DNA from: Arthrobacter sp. zg-Y20
Lineage (GTDB): Bacteria; Actinomycetota; Actinomycetes; Actinomycetales; Micrococcaceae
Length of the DNA: 64,000 nt
Assembly (NCBI RefSeq): GCF_030142075.1
Contig: NZ_CP126241.1
Span: 992,001 to 1,056,000 of the forward strand
Reading direction: 5' to 3'
Part shown: one piece after another, positions 22,061 through 30,022 of the stretch
How the letters are laid out: every line of letters begins with the position of its first letter
Numbering within the stretch: the stretch's first letter is position 1
Notes under the pieces: model-generated
Seen by the model: only the letters and a program-made list of their open reading frames with translations
What the model was told of the DNA's origin: nothing
Databases searched by the model: none
Program-made: the position numbers and the translations under genes

Positions 22061-22267
22061 ATGGCTGTCGAACCCAGTCCCGTAAGCTCCATGAAGATCC
22101 TCCTCACCACCGAAGAAGTAGCCGACCTCCTGGGGTTGTCGCCCCGCACCGTCACTAACTGGCGGTACCTGCAGGTCGGGCCCCCGCATGTGAAGCACCG
22201 GCGCCGTGTCTACTACCGTGCGTCCGATCTGCAGGCGTACATCGAAGACCTGCCGGCGGCTGCGTGA
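22061..22267 (+). CDS. xis: Excisionase-like HTH protein
   Basis: 68 aa from the ATG at 22061 (GGAAAGG upstream; an in-frame GTG at 22031 is less likely). ILLTTEEVADLLGLSPRTVT followed by a wing (VKHRRRVYYRASDLQAYIED) is the MerR-like helix-turn-helix of recombination directionality factors. It overlaps the integrase start by 4 bases, so the two are co-translated, as expected for an RDF, although a second similar protein is encoded at 19,215. Confidence 0.75.
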   Translation: MAVEPSPVSSMKILLTTEEVADLLGLSPRTVTNWRYLQVGPPHVKHRRRVYYRASDLQAYIEDLPAAA

Positions 22268-23484
22268 TGGCTAGGACTGGGCGCCCGATCATGCCGATTG
22301 GTGGGCATGGGGCGATTACACCACGGAAGCTTGAGGGTGGGGGGTGGCAGGCGCGTACCCGGTTCAGGGATATGGATGGGGTGACGCGTTTGGTGTCGGC
22401 TAATGGTCGGACTAAGCCTGCAGCGTTGCAGGCGTTGAATGCGAAGTTGAAGGATCGTTCGCGTTTGGGTGGTGTGGACCTTAGTGCGGAGAGCACTGTT
22501 GCGGAGTTGGCTGAGGCTTGGTTCGCGGGTGTGTCTGAGTCGCCTGGCACACGGGATACGTACCGGGGGCTGTTGGATTCGCATGTGCTTCCGCGTCTTG
22601 GGAATAACCGTTTGCGTGAAGTGACGACGGGCAGGGTTGAGCAGTTCGTCAATGCTGTGGCTAAGCCGACGACGAAGCATATTGTGGCGAAGAATAATCG
22701 GCCGATGACTGTGCGGTCTGGTGGTCCTACAGCGGCTCGCATGTCGCGGACGGTGTTGGCGCTGATGTTCGCGTTGGCGGTTCGGCATGATGCGGTGCCT
22801 GCTAATCCGGTGCGTGAGTCGAAGCAGCCGGTGGTTGAGCGTAAGGAGGTTCGTGCGCTGACGCCGGAGGAGTTCGTGACACTGCGGCAGAACATCGTGG
22901 ACTGGCAGGGGTCGGGCACGATGGGGCCGCGGAAGTCTCAGGACTTGATCGACAAGGTGGACATGTTCGTCGCCACCGGACTCAGGCCGGGGGAGCTCCT
23001 TGGCTTGTTGTGGGAGGACGTGAACTTCGATTCCACCCCGGCAACGATCATGGTCACGGGCACGATCAAACGGACGTCGGTGAAGGGTTTGCATAGGCAG
23101 GCGTTCCCGAAGTCGGAGAGCGGCGAACGCGAACTCCCACTACCGCAGTTCGCGGTGAAGATACTGGCACGCAGGAAGCTCGCCAACGACCCCGCCAAGA
23201 ACCCTATGGGCCTAATCTTCCCGTCGAAGGTTGGTGGTGTCCTGGACCCGGGGAACTTCCGCCGTCAGTGGGTGGAAGCTCGCGGCCCGGAGTTTGAGTG
23301 GGTGAAGCTGGGCGGGTTCCGTAAAGCCGTTGCCACCCTGATTGAGCGGGAAGCGGATTCGGTGGTCGCGTCCCGTCAGCTCGGCCACTCATCGGATGCG
23401 GTCACACGCCGCTACTACATTGCACGCGACCACATGGCACCAGACTCAACACACATCCTCGACCAATTCGGAGTAGCAGAATGA
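22264..23484 (+). CDS. int: Tyrosine-type site-specific integrase
   Basis: 406 aa. An AP2-like arm-binding N-terminus, a SAM-like core-binding domain (about 75-185: TVAELAEAWFAGVSESPGTR) and a catalytic domain from about 195. Box-I Arg241 (ATGLRPGELLG), box-II Arg353, His375 (LGHSSDAVTRRYYI) and nucleophile Tyr384 are visible. The usual HxxR histidine at box II is Gly (GGFRKAVATL), an odd substitution. It would recombine attP with a host tRNA 3' end. Start is GTG 22264 or ATG 22267, inside the excisionase stop. Confidence 0.95.
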   Translation: MMARTGRPIMPIGGHGAITPRKLEGGGWQARTRFRDMDGVTRLVSANGRTKPAALQALNAKLKDRSRLGGVDLSAESTVAELAEAWFAGVSESPGTRDTYRGLLDSHVLPRLGNNRLREVTTGRVEQFVNAVAKPTTKHIVAKNNRPMTVRSGGPTAARMSRTVLALMFALAVRHDAVPANPVRESKQPVVERKEVRALTPEEFVTLRQNIVDWQGSGTMGPRKSQDLIDKVDMFVATGLRPGELLGLLWEDVNFDSTPATIMVTGTIKRTSVKGLHRQAFPKSESGERELPLPQFAVKILARRKLANDPAKNPMGLIFPSKVGGVLDPGNFRRQWVEARGPEFEWVKLGGFRKAVATLIEREADSVVASRQLGHSSDAVTRRYYIARDHMAPDSTHILDQFGVAE

Positions 23485-23732
23485 CACCCAACGAAATCTG
23501 GCAGGAAGGCTTTCGAGAGGGAGTCCGCCACGCCAAGGCAGCTAGCAAGCCCCGCACCATCACCACCGTCGAGGAACTGGACGCATTGCCGGACCACACG
23601 ATTGTCAGGGACCACTGTGGGCCGTTGGAGCGATACACGAGCGCTTGGTCAGGTAAGCGAGGGTGGTATGTAGGGGACAACCCAGCGAACCCCGTACTCC
23701 CCGCGACCGTCCTGTGGGAGCCGGAAGCATGA
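23481..23732 (+). CDS. 'ITTVEELxxLP' domain protein, paralogue of 9295-9660
   Basis: 83 aa. The core (RTITTVEELDALPDHTIVRD ... PVLPATVLWEPE) aligns with the C-terminal half of the product at 9,295-9,660. A short helical N-terminus (NEIWQEGFREGVRHAKAAS) differs. It starts in an ATGA overlap with the integrase stop. Function unknown. Confidence 0.7.
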   Translation: MTPNEIWQEGFREGVRHAKAASKPRTITTVEELDALPDHTIVRDHCGPLERYTSAWSGKRGWYVGDNPANPVLPATVLWEPEA

Positions 23733-23902
23733 GTTCCGTTGAGGTAACCCGCGTGGAGGGGAAGCCCAGGTGGCGGCTGGCCTACTGCCATATCCACAAC
23801 GACGGATACCGCGGCGGGAAGCTCGCCGCTGAGAAGTGGGCCACCCGCCATGTGGCCGAATACCACCCGGACGAGATGACCCCTGAGAGCGTTCAGGGTT
23901 AG
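23729..23902 (+). CDS. 57-aa hypothetical protein
   Basis: Last phage gene. Reads MSSVEVTRVEGKPRWRLAYC, then HIHNDGYRGGKLAAEKWATR with several His residues. ATGA overlap with the preceding gene. No family. Confidence 0.6.
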   Translation: MSSVEVTRVEGKPRWRLAYCHIHNDGYRGGKLAAEKWATRHVAEYHPDEMTPESVQG

Positions 23903-24021
23903 GTCATCGTTAAGTCATCGGTAAGTCGCAGTTGTCCCGATTTAGTGGTGGTGTCCTCCGCGTGTAGTGGAGTGGCGGAGGATGCCACTTCCCTTTACCC
24001 ATAAGGGTCCGCGTGTAGTGG
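23898..24021. repeat. Direct repeats next to attR, candidate integrase arm sites
   Basis: Three imperfect copies of TAAGTCATCG-like sequence run in tandem at about 23,900-23,929. TCCGCGTGTAGTGG occurs at 23,957-23,970 and again at 24,008-24,021. Repeats of this size beside the attachment core are typical of arm-type integrase sites. No gene is seen in 23,903-24,071. Confidence 0.5.
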
Positions 24022-24071
24022 GGGAGTAGTTGGGATGTAGGTCAATAGGTGGGACTAGTGAACGGTGTGTT

Positions 24072-24097
24072 GTCGGTTCGAGTCCGACCTGGGGTAC
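24072..24097 (+). other. Likely attR: 3' fragment of a tRNA gene
   Basis: GTCGG-TTCGAGT-CCGAC is a perfect T-arm, followed by CTGGGGT and discriminator A, the 3' half of an acceptor stem. No matching 5' acceptor (ACCCCAG or GCCCCAG type) occurs upstream, so the tRNA is incomplete. A 3'-tRNA remnant downstream of int is the expected result of integration into a tRNA gene. The intact tRNA should be at attL, left of the window. Confidence 0.65.
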
Positions 24098-24167
24098 AGC
24101 GAAGCCGGCGTGCGGTTCCACCGGCAGGCAGTTCACCGGCGTGAAGTTTCACCGGCAGGGGAGTGCC

Positions 24168-24752
24168 CTAGCCCTCGTTGCGGCCCCGTGCGGAGCGGTT
24201 GCGGTGGCGCAGCAGGAGGGCTCCGGCCAGCCCGCCCAGAATCACGACGGCGGCTGCGGCCGGCAGGACGGCGGATGAGCGTTCAGAGCCGGACACAGGG
24301 ATGGCCGACGGCGACGGGACAGGCGTCCGCGACGTAGGGGGCGCCGTCGTCGGAGCAGGCGCACGCACCGGAGCCGGAACTGCGCCGCCTCCAGCCGGAG
24401 CTGTGGCAGGAGCAGTGGCGGCAGCGCTGGAGTCAGCCGGCGTCGGGACGGGATCAGGGGCCGGTGAAGACGGCTGCAGCTCGAGCCCGGGGGGAGCCGG
24501 AACCGCCTCGGAGTAGTTGCCCGTTGCCGGGTCGTAGCTGCTTTCTCCGGGGTTGTAGGGTGCGGGATCGCCGGTTGCTGCGCAGGTCTCCACACCGTCC
24601 ACGACGGCGGGCACCAGACCCGGTGCGCAGGACAGTGCCTGCGCCGGCGCTGCAGCGCCGAGAAGGAGCAGGCTGGCGGCAGTAAGCGTGGAAGCGGCAG
24701 CGGTTAGAGACCGGATGTGCAATTTTCCCCCAAATGAGCGTAATAAAGCCAT
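24168..24752 (-). CDS. Secreted, probably wall-anchored Pro/Ala-rich protein
   Basis: 194 aa from the ATG at 24752; a TTG at about 24,722 behind GGGGG is an alternative start. A signal peptide (LTAASLLLLGAAAPAQALS) is followed by a short Cys-containing region, then a Pro/Ala/Thr-rich stalk. The C-terminus has IPVSG, a hydrophobic helix (AAAAVVILGGLAGALLL) and RHRNRSARGR. That order resembles a sortase signal, though IPVSG is an unusual pentapeptide. First chromosomal gene after attR; its 3' flank has three TTCACCGGC repeats (24,116-24,160). Confidence 0.65.
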   Translation of the reverse strand: MALLRSFGGKLHIRSLTAAASTLTAASLLLLGAAAPAQALSCAPGLVPAVVDGVETCAATGDPAPYNPGESSYDPATGNYSEAVPAPPGLELQPSSPAPDPVPTPADSSAAATAPATAPAGGGAVPAPVRAPAPTTAPPTSRTPVPSPSAIPVSGSERSSAVLPAAAAVVILGGLAGALLLRHRNRSARGRNEG

Positions 24753-24799
24753 CGTATAGGGCTGGACGGCCCCTACTCGCAAGGGCGCGAAGGCCTAAA

Positions 24800-24841
24800 T
24801 GTGACGAGCGTTACAAGGCTGTAACCGCAGGCTCTTATATT
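24800..24841 (+). promoter_or_regulatory. livJ promoter with CRP/GlxR-like site
   Basis: TGTGACGAGCGTTACA (24,800-24,815) matches the CRP/GlxR pattern TGTGA-N6-TCACA except one base. TATATT (24,836-24,841) is a good -10; the site would be centred near -40. A similar palindrome precedes livH. No gene lies in 24,753-24,931. Confidence 0.5.
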
Positions 24842-24931
24842 CGACACAATGTTCCATTAGCTTTTCTTCTAATCAGGAACACCTGGTGTTGCGTCAAAGG
24901 CACCCGCCTTTCGATCGGGGAGATAACTTTT

Positions 24932-26323
24932 ATGACTGCACTACGCCATTCCGGCGGTCTGGGCTTGGGCGTCGGATACGCCCGCACCGCTAAGATTGCC
25001 GCCCTCGGTTTGGGCTTTGCCCTGTTCGCCAGCGGCTGCGGCGGCAACAACTCCGAATCCACTTCGGAAGAGTCCACCGGTTCGAGCGACGCCGCAGCGG
25101 CGTCGGTCCTCACCTGCCCCGAGGGCGAAGGAGGCACGGGAAGCGATCCGGGAGCCAAGGGGGATGCCTCGGCCGTTCCCGCGTCCACCGGCACCACCGA
25201 CGTTCCGCTGAAGATCGGGTCCCTGCTCCCGACAACGGGTTCCCTTGCCTACCTGGGCCCGCCGGAAATCGCCGGCGTCAACCTGGCTGTCAAGGAGATC
25301 AACGACGCAGGCGGTGTCCTGGGCAAGCCTGTTGAGGTGGTCCACCGCGACTCCGGCGACACCACCACGGATATCGCCACCCAGTCGGTCAACGACCTGC
25401 TCAGCCAGGATGTCAGCGCCATTGTGGGCGCCGCCTCCTCGGGCGTGTCCAAGACTGTTATCGGCAACATCACCGGCGCCGGTGTCATCCAGTTCTCTCC
25501 CGCGAACACCTCGCCGGACTTCACCACCTGGGATGACAACGGCCTGTACTTCCGCACCGCTCCGTCCGACGTCATGCAGGGCCGCACCCTGGGCAACTAC
25601 ATCATGAGCTGCGGTGCGCAGACGGTGGGCATGATTGTCCTCAATGATGCCTACGGAACCGGACTGCAGAGCAACGTCCAGAAGTCGGTGGAAGACGCAG
25701 GTGGCCAGGTAGTGGCCTCTGAGATGTTCAACGAAGGCGATTCCCAGTTCAGCAGCCAGGTGGATTCCATTGCCGCTGCGAAGCCGGATGCCGTGGTGAT
25801 CATCAGCTTCGACCAGGCCAAGAGCATTGTTCCGCTCCTGAAGTCAAAGGGTATCGACGCCAGCCAGATGTTCTTTGTGGACGGCAACACCTCGGACTAC
25901 AGCGACAGCCTGGACGCCGGAACGCTTGAAGGGGCGCAGGGCACCATTCCCGGTCCGTTCGCCTCGGATAACTTCAAGGACTCCCTGCTGGCGATCGATC
26001 CGGCCCTGAAGGACTGGTCCTACGCGGGTGAAAGCTATGACGCCGTTACCCTGCTGGCGCTGGCCTCCGAAGCGGCCGGCAGCACCGACGGCAAGGCCAT
26101 GGCAGCCGAACTGCAGGGTGTCTCGGGTGAAGGCGAAAAGTGCTACGACTTCGCCGGTTGCGTGACCATCCTGCGGGGCGGCGGCGACATTGACTACGAC
26201 GGCTACTCCGGCCCGGTCACGTTCGATGAGAACGGCGACCCGACGGAAGCGTTTATCGGTATCTACCAGTACGACGCCGACAACAAGCCGGTGCCGAGCC
26301 GCTCCGAAGAGGGCAAGCTCTAA
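24932..26323 (+). CDS. livJ: Branched-chain amino-acid ABC transporter substrate-binding lipoprotein
   Basis: 463 aa from the ATG at 24932 (GGGGAGA upstream). A lipoprotein signal ends in FASGCGG, placing a lipid-modified Cys at the mature N-terminus, followed by a Ser/Gly-rich linker. The periplasmic-binding-protein type 1 fold begins at IGSLLPTTGSLAYLGPPEIA and includes AIVGAASSGVSKTVIGNI. LivJ/LivK proteins bind Leu/Ile/Val or related amides and deliver them to LivHMGF, encoded downstream on the other strand. Its transcript ends at the terminator at 26,361. Exact substrate unproven. Confidence 0.93.
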   Translation: MTALRHSGGLGLGVGYARTAKIAALGLGFALFASGCGGNNSESTSEESTGSSDAAAASVLTCPEGEGGTGSDPGAKGDASAVPASTGTTDVPLKIGSLLPTTGSLAYLGPPEIAGVNLAVKEINDAGGVLGKPVEVVHRDSGDTTTDIATQSVNDLLSQDVSAIVGAASSGVSKTVIGNITGAGVIQFSPANTSPDFTTWDDNGLYFRTAPSDVMQGRTLGNYIMSCGAQTVGMIVLNDAYGTGLQSNVQKSVEDAGGQVVASEMFNEGDSQFSSQVDSIAAAKPDAVVIISFDQAKSIVPLLKSKGIDASQMFFVDGNTSDYSDSLDAGTLEGAQGTIPGPFASDNFKDSLLAIDPALKDWSYAGESYDAVTLLALASEAAGSTDGKAMAAELQGVSGEGEKCYDFAGCVTILRGGGDIDYDGYSGPVTFDENGDPTEAFIGIYQYDADNKPVPSRSEEGKL

Positions 26324-26360
26324 CTGCAGCGGGGATAACTGCGGCAGTAGAAACAGCAAG

Positions 26361-26403
26361 CAGATCAGCCTCGCCGGGAAACCGGCGGGGCTGATCTGTT
26401 TTT
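26361..26403 (+). terminator. Rho-independent terminator of livJ
   Basis: CAGATCAGCCTCGCCGG and CCGGCGGGGCTGATCTG pair over 17 bases (one G-T) with loop GAAA, followed by TTTTT. Confidence 0.92.
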
Positions 26404-26565
26404 CGATGCGGCGTTGGTGGTTTTCCGGGTGTGACGGGGGCGGGGGACCATGGAGATAGAGGTAGGTAGTGGCGTCCGAAAGACGAGTATTTGGAGTTTC
26501 CCGTAGGGCCGTTTTGACCCTCTTTTGGGCCCGGAAACGTCAGTGCCGGGTGAAATCCTTGAGGC

Positions 26566-28092
26566 ATGGATCAGCTCGGAAACGCCGAACGGATAACCGA
26601 AGAATCATGGTCTGAACACCAGCCCGCCGAAGGCCAGGCTGGTACCAAGGATGCCGCCGACTCGGAGCGCACACTCGCGGTTTTCCGGGCAGATATCCGT
26701 GCTGAAGCGGCCGACGGCGGCTCCCGGTCCCACGGTTCTGCCGCAGATCCCGGCGCTGCCGGGGATGTTCCGGACGGGTTCAGCGGACTACTGGCTCTGC
26801 AGAACTTTGAATCCTTTGACGAACAGGCCACCTGTGATGTTTTGGCCCGCGTGGTCCATCTGGTTCGGTGGACGCAGGCACAGGAGGCCCGCCTGATCCA
26901 CCATATGGAGGAACTCTTTCGGTCCGGTCTCTGCAAGGATTTGGGCCGGGAAGAAGCCGGGCTCGCGTTCAGCCTCGCAGCTTCGGAATGCGCAGCTATT
27001 TTGAACGTCCCGCAGACCACCGCGCAGGGGATGATGTTCGAAGCGGACAGGCTCTGCGGCGTCCATACCGCCACCCTGGCCGGATTGGAAGACGGACGGT
27101 TCAGCTACGGGCACGCTCAAGTGGTGCTCGACCAGTGTGAGAACATTCCGGCGTCGGAGCTTCCCGGGTTCGAGTCCGAACTGCTGGCCAAGGCAGAAGG
27201 CGTAACGAGGAGCCAGTTCTGTGCCAAGGCCAGGCGGCTAAGGGAGCGCAAATACCCGGAGACCGTGCCCGAACGGCATCTGACTGCCTTTGATAAGCGG
27301 CGGGTTGTCCTGGACCGGGACGAGGACGGCATGTCGTGGCTGTCGGCGCATTTGCGGGCCGCGGAAGCCCAGCAGATCTACACGGCCTTGAGCACTGCTG
27401 CCCGCGGTGAACAGGCCGCCGGTGACTCCCGGACTGCGGACCAGCTGCGCGCCGATGTCCTGGCCCAGCTGCTGATGGGCGGCCTCGGCTCAGCCCCGTC
27501 CCGTGCACGAAGTGGAGCAGGTAGTGGAGCAGGCGGCGGAGCAAGCGGTCGAGCAGCCGGCGGAGCGGGCAGTGGATCTGCCGAGGCCGATCCCGACGGC
27601 TCAACGGTCCTGCCGCGGGCGGAGATCATGGTCCTGATCAACGCTGAAACGCTCTTTGGCGCCAACGAGGAGCCGGCTGAGCTCCACGGCTACGGTCCGA
27701 TCAGCGCCGAAGAAGCCCGCCGACTGGCCCGCAACGCTGCGGGGTGGACGGGTCTGGCCCAGGATCCGAAGACCGGTGAAATCCTCGGCGTGGGCAGGCG
27801 TCGGAAAGTCCCCGCGGGACTGGCCCGCTGGCTACGCGCCCGGGACGGGACCTGCCGGTTCCCGGGTTGCAGGGTCAGCACCGCCGTCACGGAAATCGAC
27901 CACACCATCGACTGGGCAGACGGGGGTCCAACGGACCACGGCAACCTTGAACACCTGTGCCGCCGGCACCACCGCTTCAAGACCCGGGGGTTCTGGAAGG
28001 CCTCCCAGCCCACGCCGGGCGTGATGGAGTGGACCTCGCCCACGGGACGGGTTTATCGGACCGAACCCTTTCTGGAACTGGCACCGCGGTAG
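26566..28092 (+). CDS. DUF222 / HNH endonuclease protein (13E12 type)
   Basis: 508 aa. The N-terminal DUF222 region (about 70-330) is helical (RVVHLVRWTQAQEARLIHHM; YGHAQVVLDQCENIPA). A Gly/Ala/Ser-rich linker (about 310-345) follows, then the HNH domain (CRFPGCRVSTAVTEIDHTID ... NLEHLCRRHHR) with catalytic DH, Asn and HH. Such genes are multi-copy and variable in Arthrobacter and mycobacteria; role unknown, perhaps mobile. It sits between livJ and livF, separating the binding protein from the rest of the transporter. Confidence 0.93.
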   Translation: MDQLGNAERITEESWSEHQPAEGQAGTKDAADSERTLAVFRADIRAEAADGGSRSHGSAADPGAAGDVPDGFSGLLALQNFESFDEQATCDVLARVVHLVRWTQAQEARLIHHMEELFRSGLCKDLGREEAGLAFSLAASECAAILNVPQTTAQGMMFEADRLCGVHTATLAGLEDGRFSYGHAQVVLDQCENIPASELPGFESELLAKAEGVTRSQFCAKARRLRERKYPETVPERHLTAFDKRRVVLDRDEDGMSWLSAHLRAAEAQQIYTALSTAARGEQAAGDSRTADQLRADVLAQLLMGGLGSAPSRARSGAGSGAGGGASGRAAGGAGSGSAEADPDGSTVLPRAEIMVLINAETLFGANEEPAELHGYGPISAEEARRLARNAAGWTGLAQDPKTGEILGVGRRRKVPAGLARWLRARDGTCRFPGCRVSTAVTEIDHTIDWADGGPTDHGNLEHLCRRHHRFKTRGFWKASQPTPGVMEWTSPTGRVYRTEPFLELAPR

Positions 28093-28144
28093 GGTTCGCG
28101 GGCTTGCAGTCCGCGCCCGCGAACCCAAGCCTGCCTCTAGACGG

Positions 28145-28189
28145 GTCAGGGCCCGTCCCCGGCATACTTTCCCGGGGACGGGCCCTGAC
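28145..28189. terminator. Bidirectional terminator between the DUF222 gene and livF
   Basis: An 18-bp perfect inverted repeat (GTCAGGGCCCGTCCCCGG and its complement) flanks a 9-base loop. The genes converge on it. The stem is very GC-rich but lacks a clear T-run. Confidence 0.8.
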
Positions 28190-28208
28190 AGCCAGACAGC
28201 CGTGGCAA

Positions 28209-28955
28209 CTAGGCGGACTCTGCCAACGTTCCCAGGTACAGCTGGATGACCTTCGGGTCTTTCATGAGCTCACGTCCGGTACCCGTGTACGCGTCCTTGC
28301 CCTGGTCCAACACATAGGCTCGGTCGCAGATCTGCAGGCAGCGGCGGGCATTCTGCTCCACCATGATCACTGAAACTCCGGCACGGTTGATTTCATGGAC
28401 CCGCAGGAAAGCTTCGTCCTGTTTCACGGGGGAGAGGCCAGCCGAAGGCTCGTCCAGCAGCAGTACAGCTGGATCCATCATCAGCGCCCGGCCCATGGCA
28501 ACCATCTGCCGTTCACCGCCGGACAGGGATCCGGCACGCTGGGCACGGCGTTTAGAAAGCTCAGGGAAGACCCCCGCTACGAAGTCGAAGCGTTCCTTGA
28601 ACGTCCGAGGCGCCTGATACACACCCATCTGCAGGTTTTCCTCGATGGTCAGGGACGGGAACACGTTGTTGTTCTGCGGCACGAACCCCACGCCGCGGCT
28701 GACGAGCTTGTTGGCCTTGAGTCCGGTCAGGTCCTGGCCGCGGACAACAACTGTCCCGGAATGAACCTTCACCAGGCCGAACATGGCCTTGAGCAGGGTC
28801 GATTTGCCGGCACCGTTGGGCCCGATAATGCCGATGAGTTCTCCTCGCCGGGCTTCAATACTGCAGCCGTTGAGGATATTGACCCCGGGAATGTAACCGG
28901 CCACAAGGTCGGTCACCTTGACGACGGAATCGCCCTCGAATGCATCGGCGCTCAT
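28209..28955 (-). CDS. livF: Branched-chain amino-acid ABC transporter ATP-binding protein LivF
   Basis: 248 aa. Walker A GPNGAGKST, Q-loop FVPQNNNVFPSLTIEENL, signature LSGGERQ, Walker B VLLLDEPSAGL and switch region VIMVEQN are all present. The Asn-rich Q-loop and EQN end are typical of LivF. Its start overlaps the livG stop by 4 bases, so it is the last gene of the livHMGF operon. It pairs with LivG to power uptake through LivH-LivM. Confidence 0.95.
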   Translation of the reverse strand: MSADAFEGDSVVKVTDLVAGYIPGVNILNGCSIEARRGELIGIIGPNGAGKSTLLKAMFGLVKVHSGTVVVRGQDLTGLKANKLVSRGVGFVPQNNNVFPSLTIEENLQMGVYQAPRTFKERFDFVAGVFPELSKRRAQRAGSLSGGERQMVAMGRALMMDPAVLLLDEPSAGLSPVKQDEAFLRVHEINRAGVSVIMVEQNARRCLQICDRAYVLDQGKDAYTGTGRELMKDPKVIQLYLGTLAESA

Positions 28956-30022
28956 GCCTTGTCCTTCCGTTCATCGACTCGCCCGCCGGCAGTGCCGGCA
29001 GGTTCAGTGCCCACCGAAGACTCGGCGTCGTGCTCCAATTCCGCCTCGAGCTTTTCGAAGCCCTCGGAATCGGCAAGGTCCACGTCGTGATGGGCGCCCA
29101 GATAGGCATCGATCACGGCCTGGTCTTTCATCACCTCGGACGGAGGGCCCTCGGCAACTACCTTGCCTTCAGCCATGACCACGACCCAGTCGGCAATGTG
29201 GCGGACCATGTGCATGTCGTGTTCCACGAACAGGACCGTCATGCCTTCGGCCTTGAGGTTCTTGATGTGGTCCAGCAGTGACTGGGTCAGGGCAGGGTTC
29301 ACGCCGGCCATGGGTTCGTCCAGCATCACAAGTTTCGGTCGGACCATCAGGGCCCGCGCCATTTCCAGCAGCTTCCGCTGGCCGCCGGAAAGCGACGCCG
29401 CGTAATCCGCACGCTTGGTGTCTAGCTTGAACTTGGCAAGCAGGACGTCGGCCTGCTCGGTGATCTCGTTCTCCCGGCTGCGCCACAGCGGCGGCAGGAG
29501 GGCCCGCCACAGTGACTCACCCGGTTGGGATGTGGCACCCAACCGCATGTTTTCCAAGACGGTGAGCTTGCCCATGACCTTGGTCAGCTGGAACGTGCGT
29601 ACCATGCCCAGCCGGGCCACCTTGTAGGCGGATACCCCCGCGAGATCCTTGCCTTCGAACTGCCAGGTGCCGGACTGGGGGGTGTCGAAACCGGTGAGGA
29701 GGTTGAACAGCGTGGTTTTACCGGCACCGTTGGGGCCGATCAGGGCGGTGATTTTGTGCCGGGGAATTTCCACGTGCTCAACGTCCACGGCATTAATGCC
29801 GCCGTAGGTCCGGGTGACGTTTTGAGCCACAAGGATGGGATCCCGCTTGGCGCAGCCCGGACCCGTTTCTCCTGCGGCGATGGGTTGGGTGTCGCTCATA
29901 TACGGGTTCGCGACGGCGTCGTCCGCGAGGGTGTCGACGGGCACGGCTGCCGGCTCGGCGGCATGCGCCCCGCCGGCGCGGACTGAATCCCCGGGACTGG
30001 ACTGGTCTGCCTGGTGGCTCAT
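28952..30022 (-). CDS. livG: Branched-chain amino-acid ABC transporter ATP-binding protein LivG
   Basis: 356 aa, longer than typical LivG (about 255) because of an N-terminal extension of about 60 polar residues and a C-terminal acidic tail (LADSEGFEKLEAELEHDAES). ATPase motifs: GPNGAGKTT, LTKVMGKLTVLENM, LSGGQRKLLE, LVMLDEPMAGVNP and LFVEHDMHMV. The ATG at 30022 overlaps livM by 4 bases; a second ATG 41 codons in (MSDTQPI) would give a usual-length protein. Operon position supports the first start. Confidence 0.93.
   Translation of the reverse strand: MSHQADQSSPGDSVRAGGAHAAEPAAVPVDTLADDAVANPYMSDTQPIAAGETGPGCAKRDPILVAQNVTRTYGGINAVDVEHVEIPRHKITALIGPNGAGKTTLFNLLTGFDTPQSGTWQFEGKDLAGVSAYKVARLGMVRTFQLTKVMGKLTVLENMRLGATSQPGESLWRALLPPLWRSRENEITEQADVLLAKFKLDTKRADYAASLSGGQRKLLEMARALMVRPKLVMLDEPMAGVNPALTQSLLDHIKNLKAEGMTVLFVEHDMHMVRHIADWVVVMAEGKVVAEGPPSEVMKDQAVIDAYLGAHHDVDLADSEGFEKLEAELEHDAESSVGTEPAGTAGGRVDERKDKA

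Larger units (their letters stand above)
1..24097. mobile_element. Prophage (right ~24 kb), siphovirus type, integrated at a tRNA 3' end
   Basis: Packaging and head genes lie at the left, a leftward early operon in the middle, and repressor, excisionase and integrase at the right, next to a 3'-tRNA-like fragment. Gene density is high, genes are small, and start and stop codons overlap repeatedly, unlike the chromosome that follows. Tail, lysis and most structural genes are not in the window, so the prophage continues to the left and its completeness cannot be judged. The right boundary is inferred from the tRNA-like fragment and the change to ordinary chromosomal genes at 24,168. Confidence 0.93.

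Noticed and set aside
24010-24097. A complete tRNA ending at 24,097
   Set aside because: The T-arm and 3' acceptor are good, but no pairing 5' acceptor or anticodon arm can be drawn; kept only as a 3' fragment.
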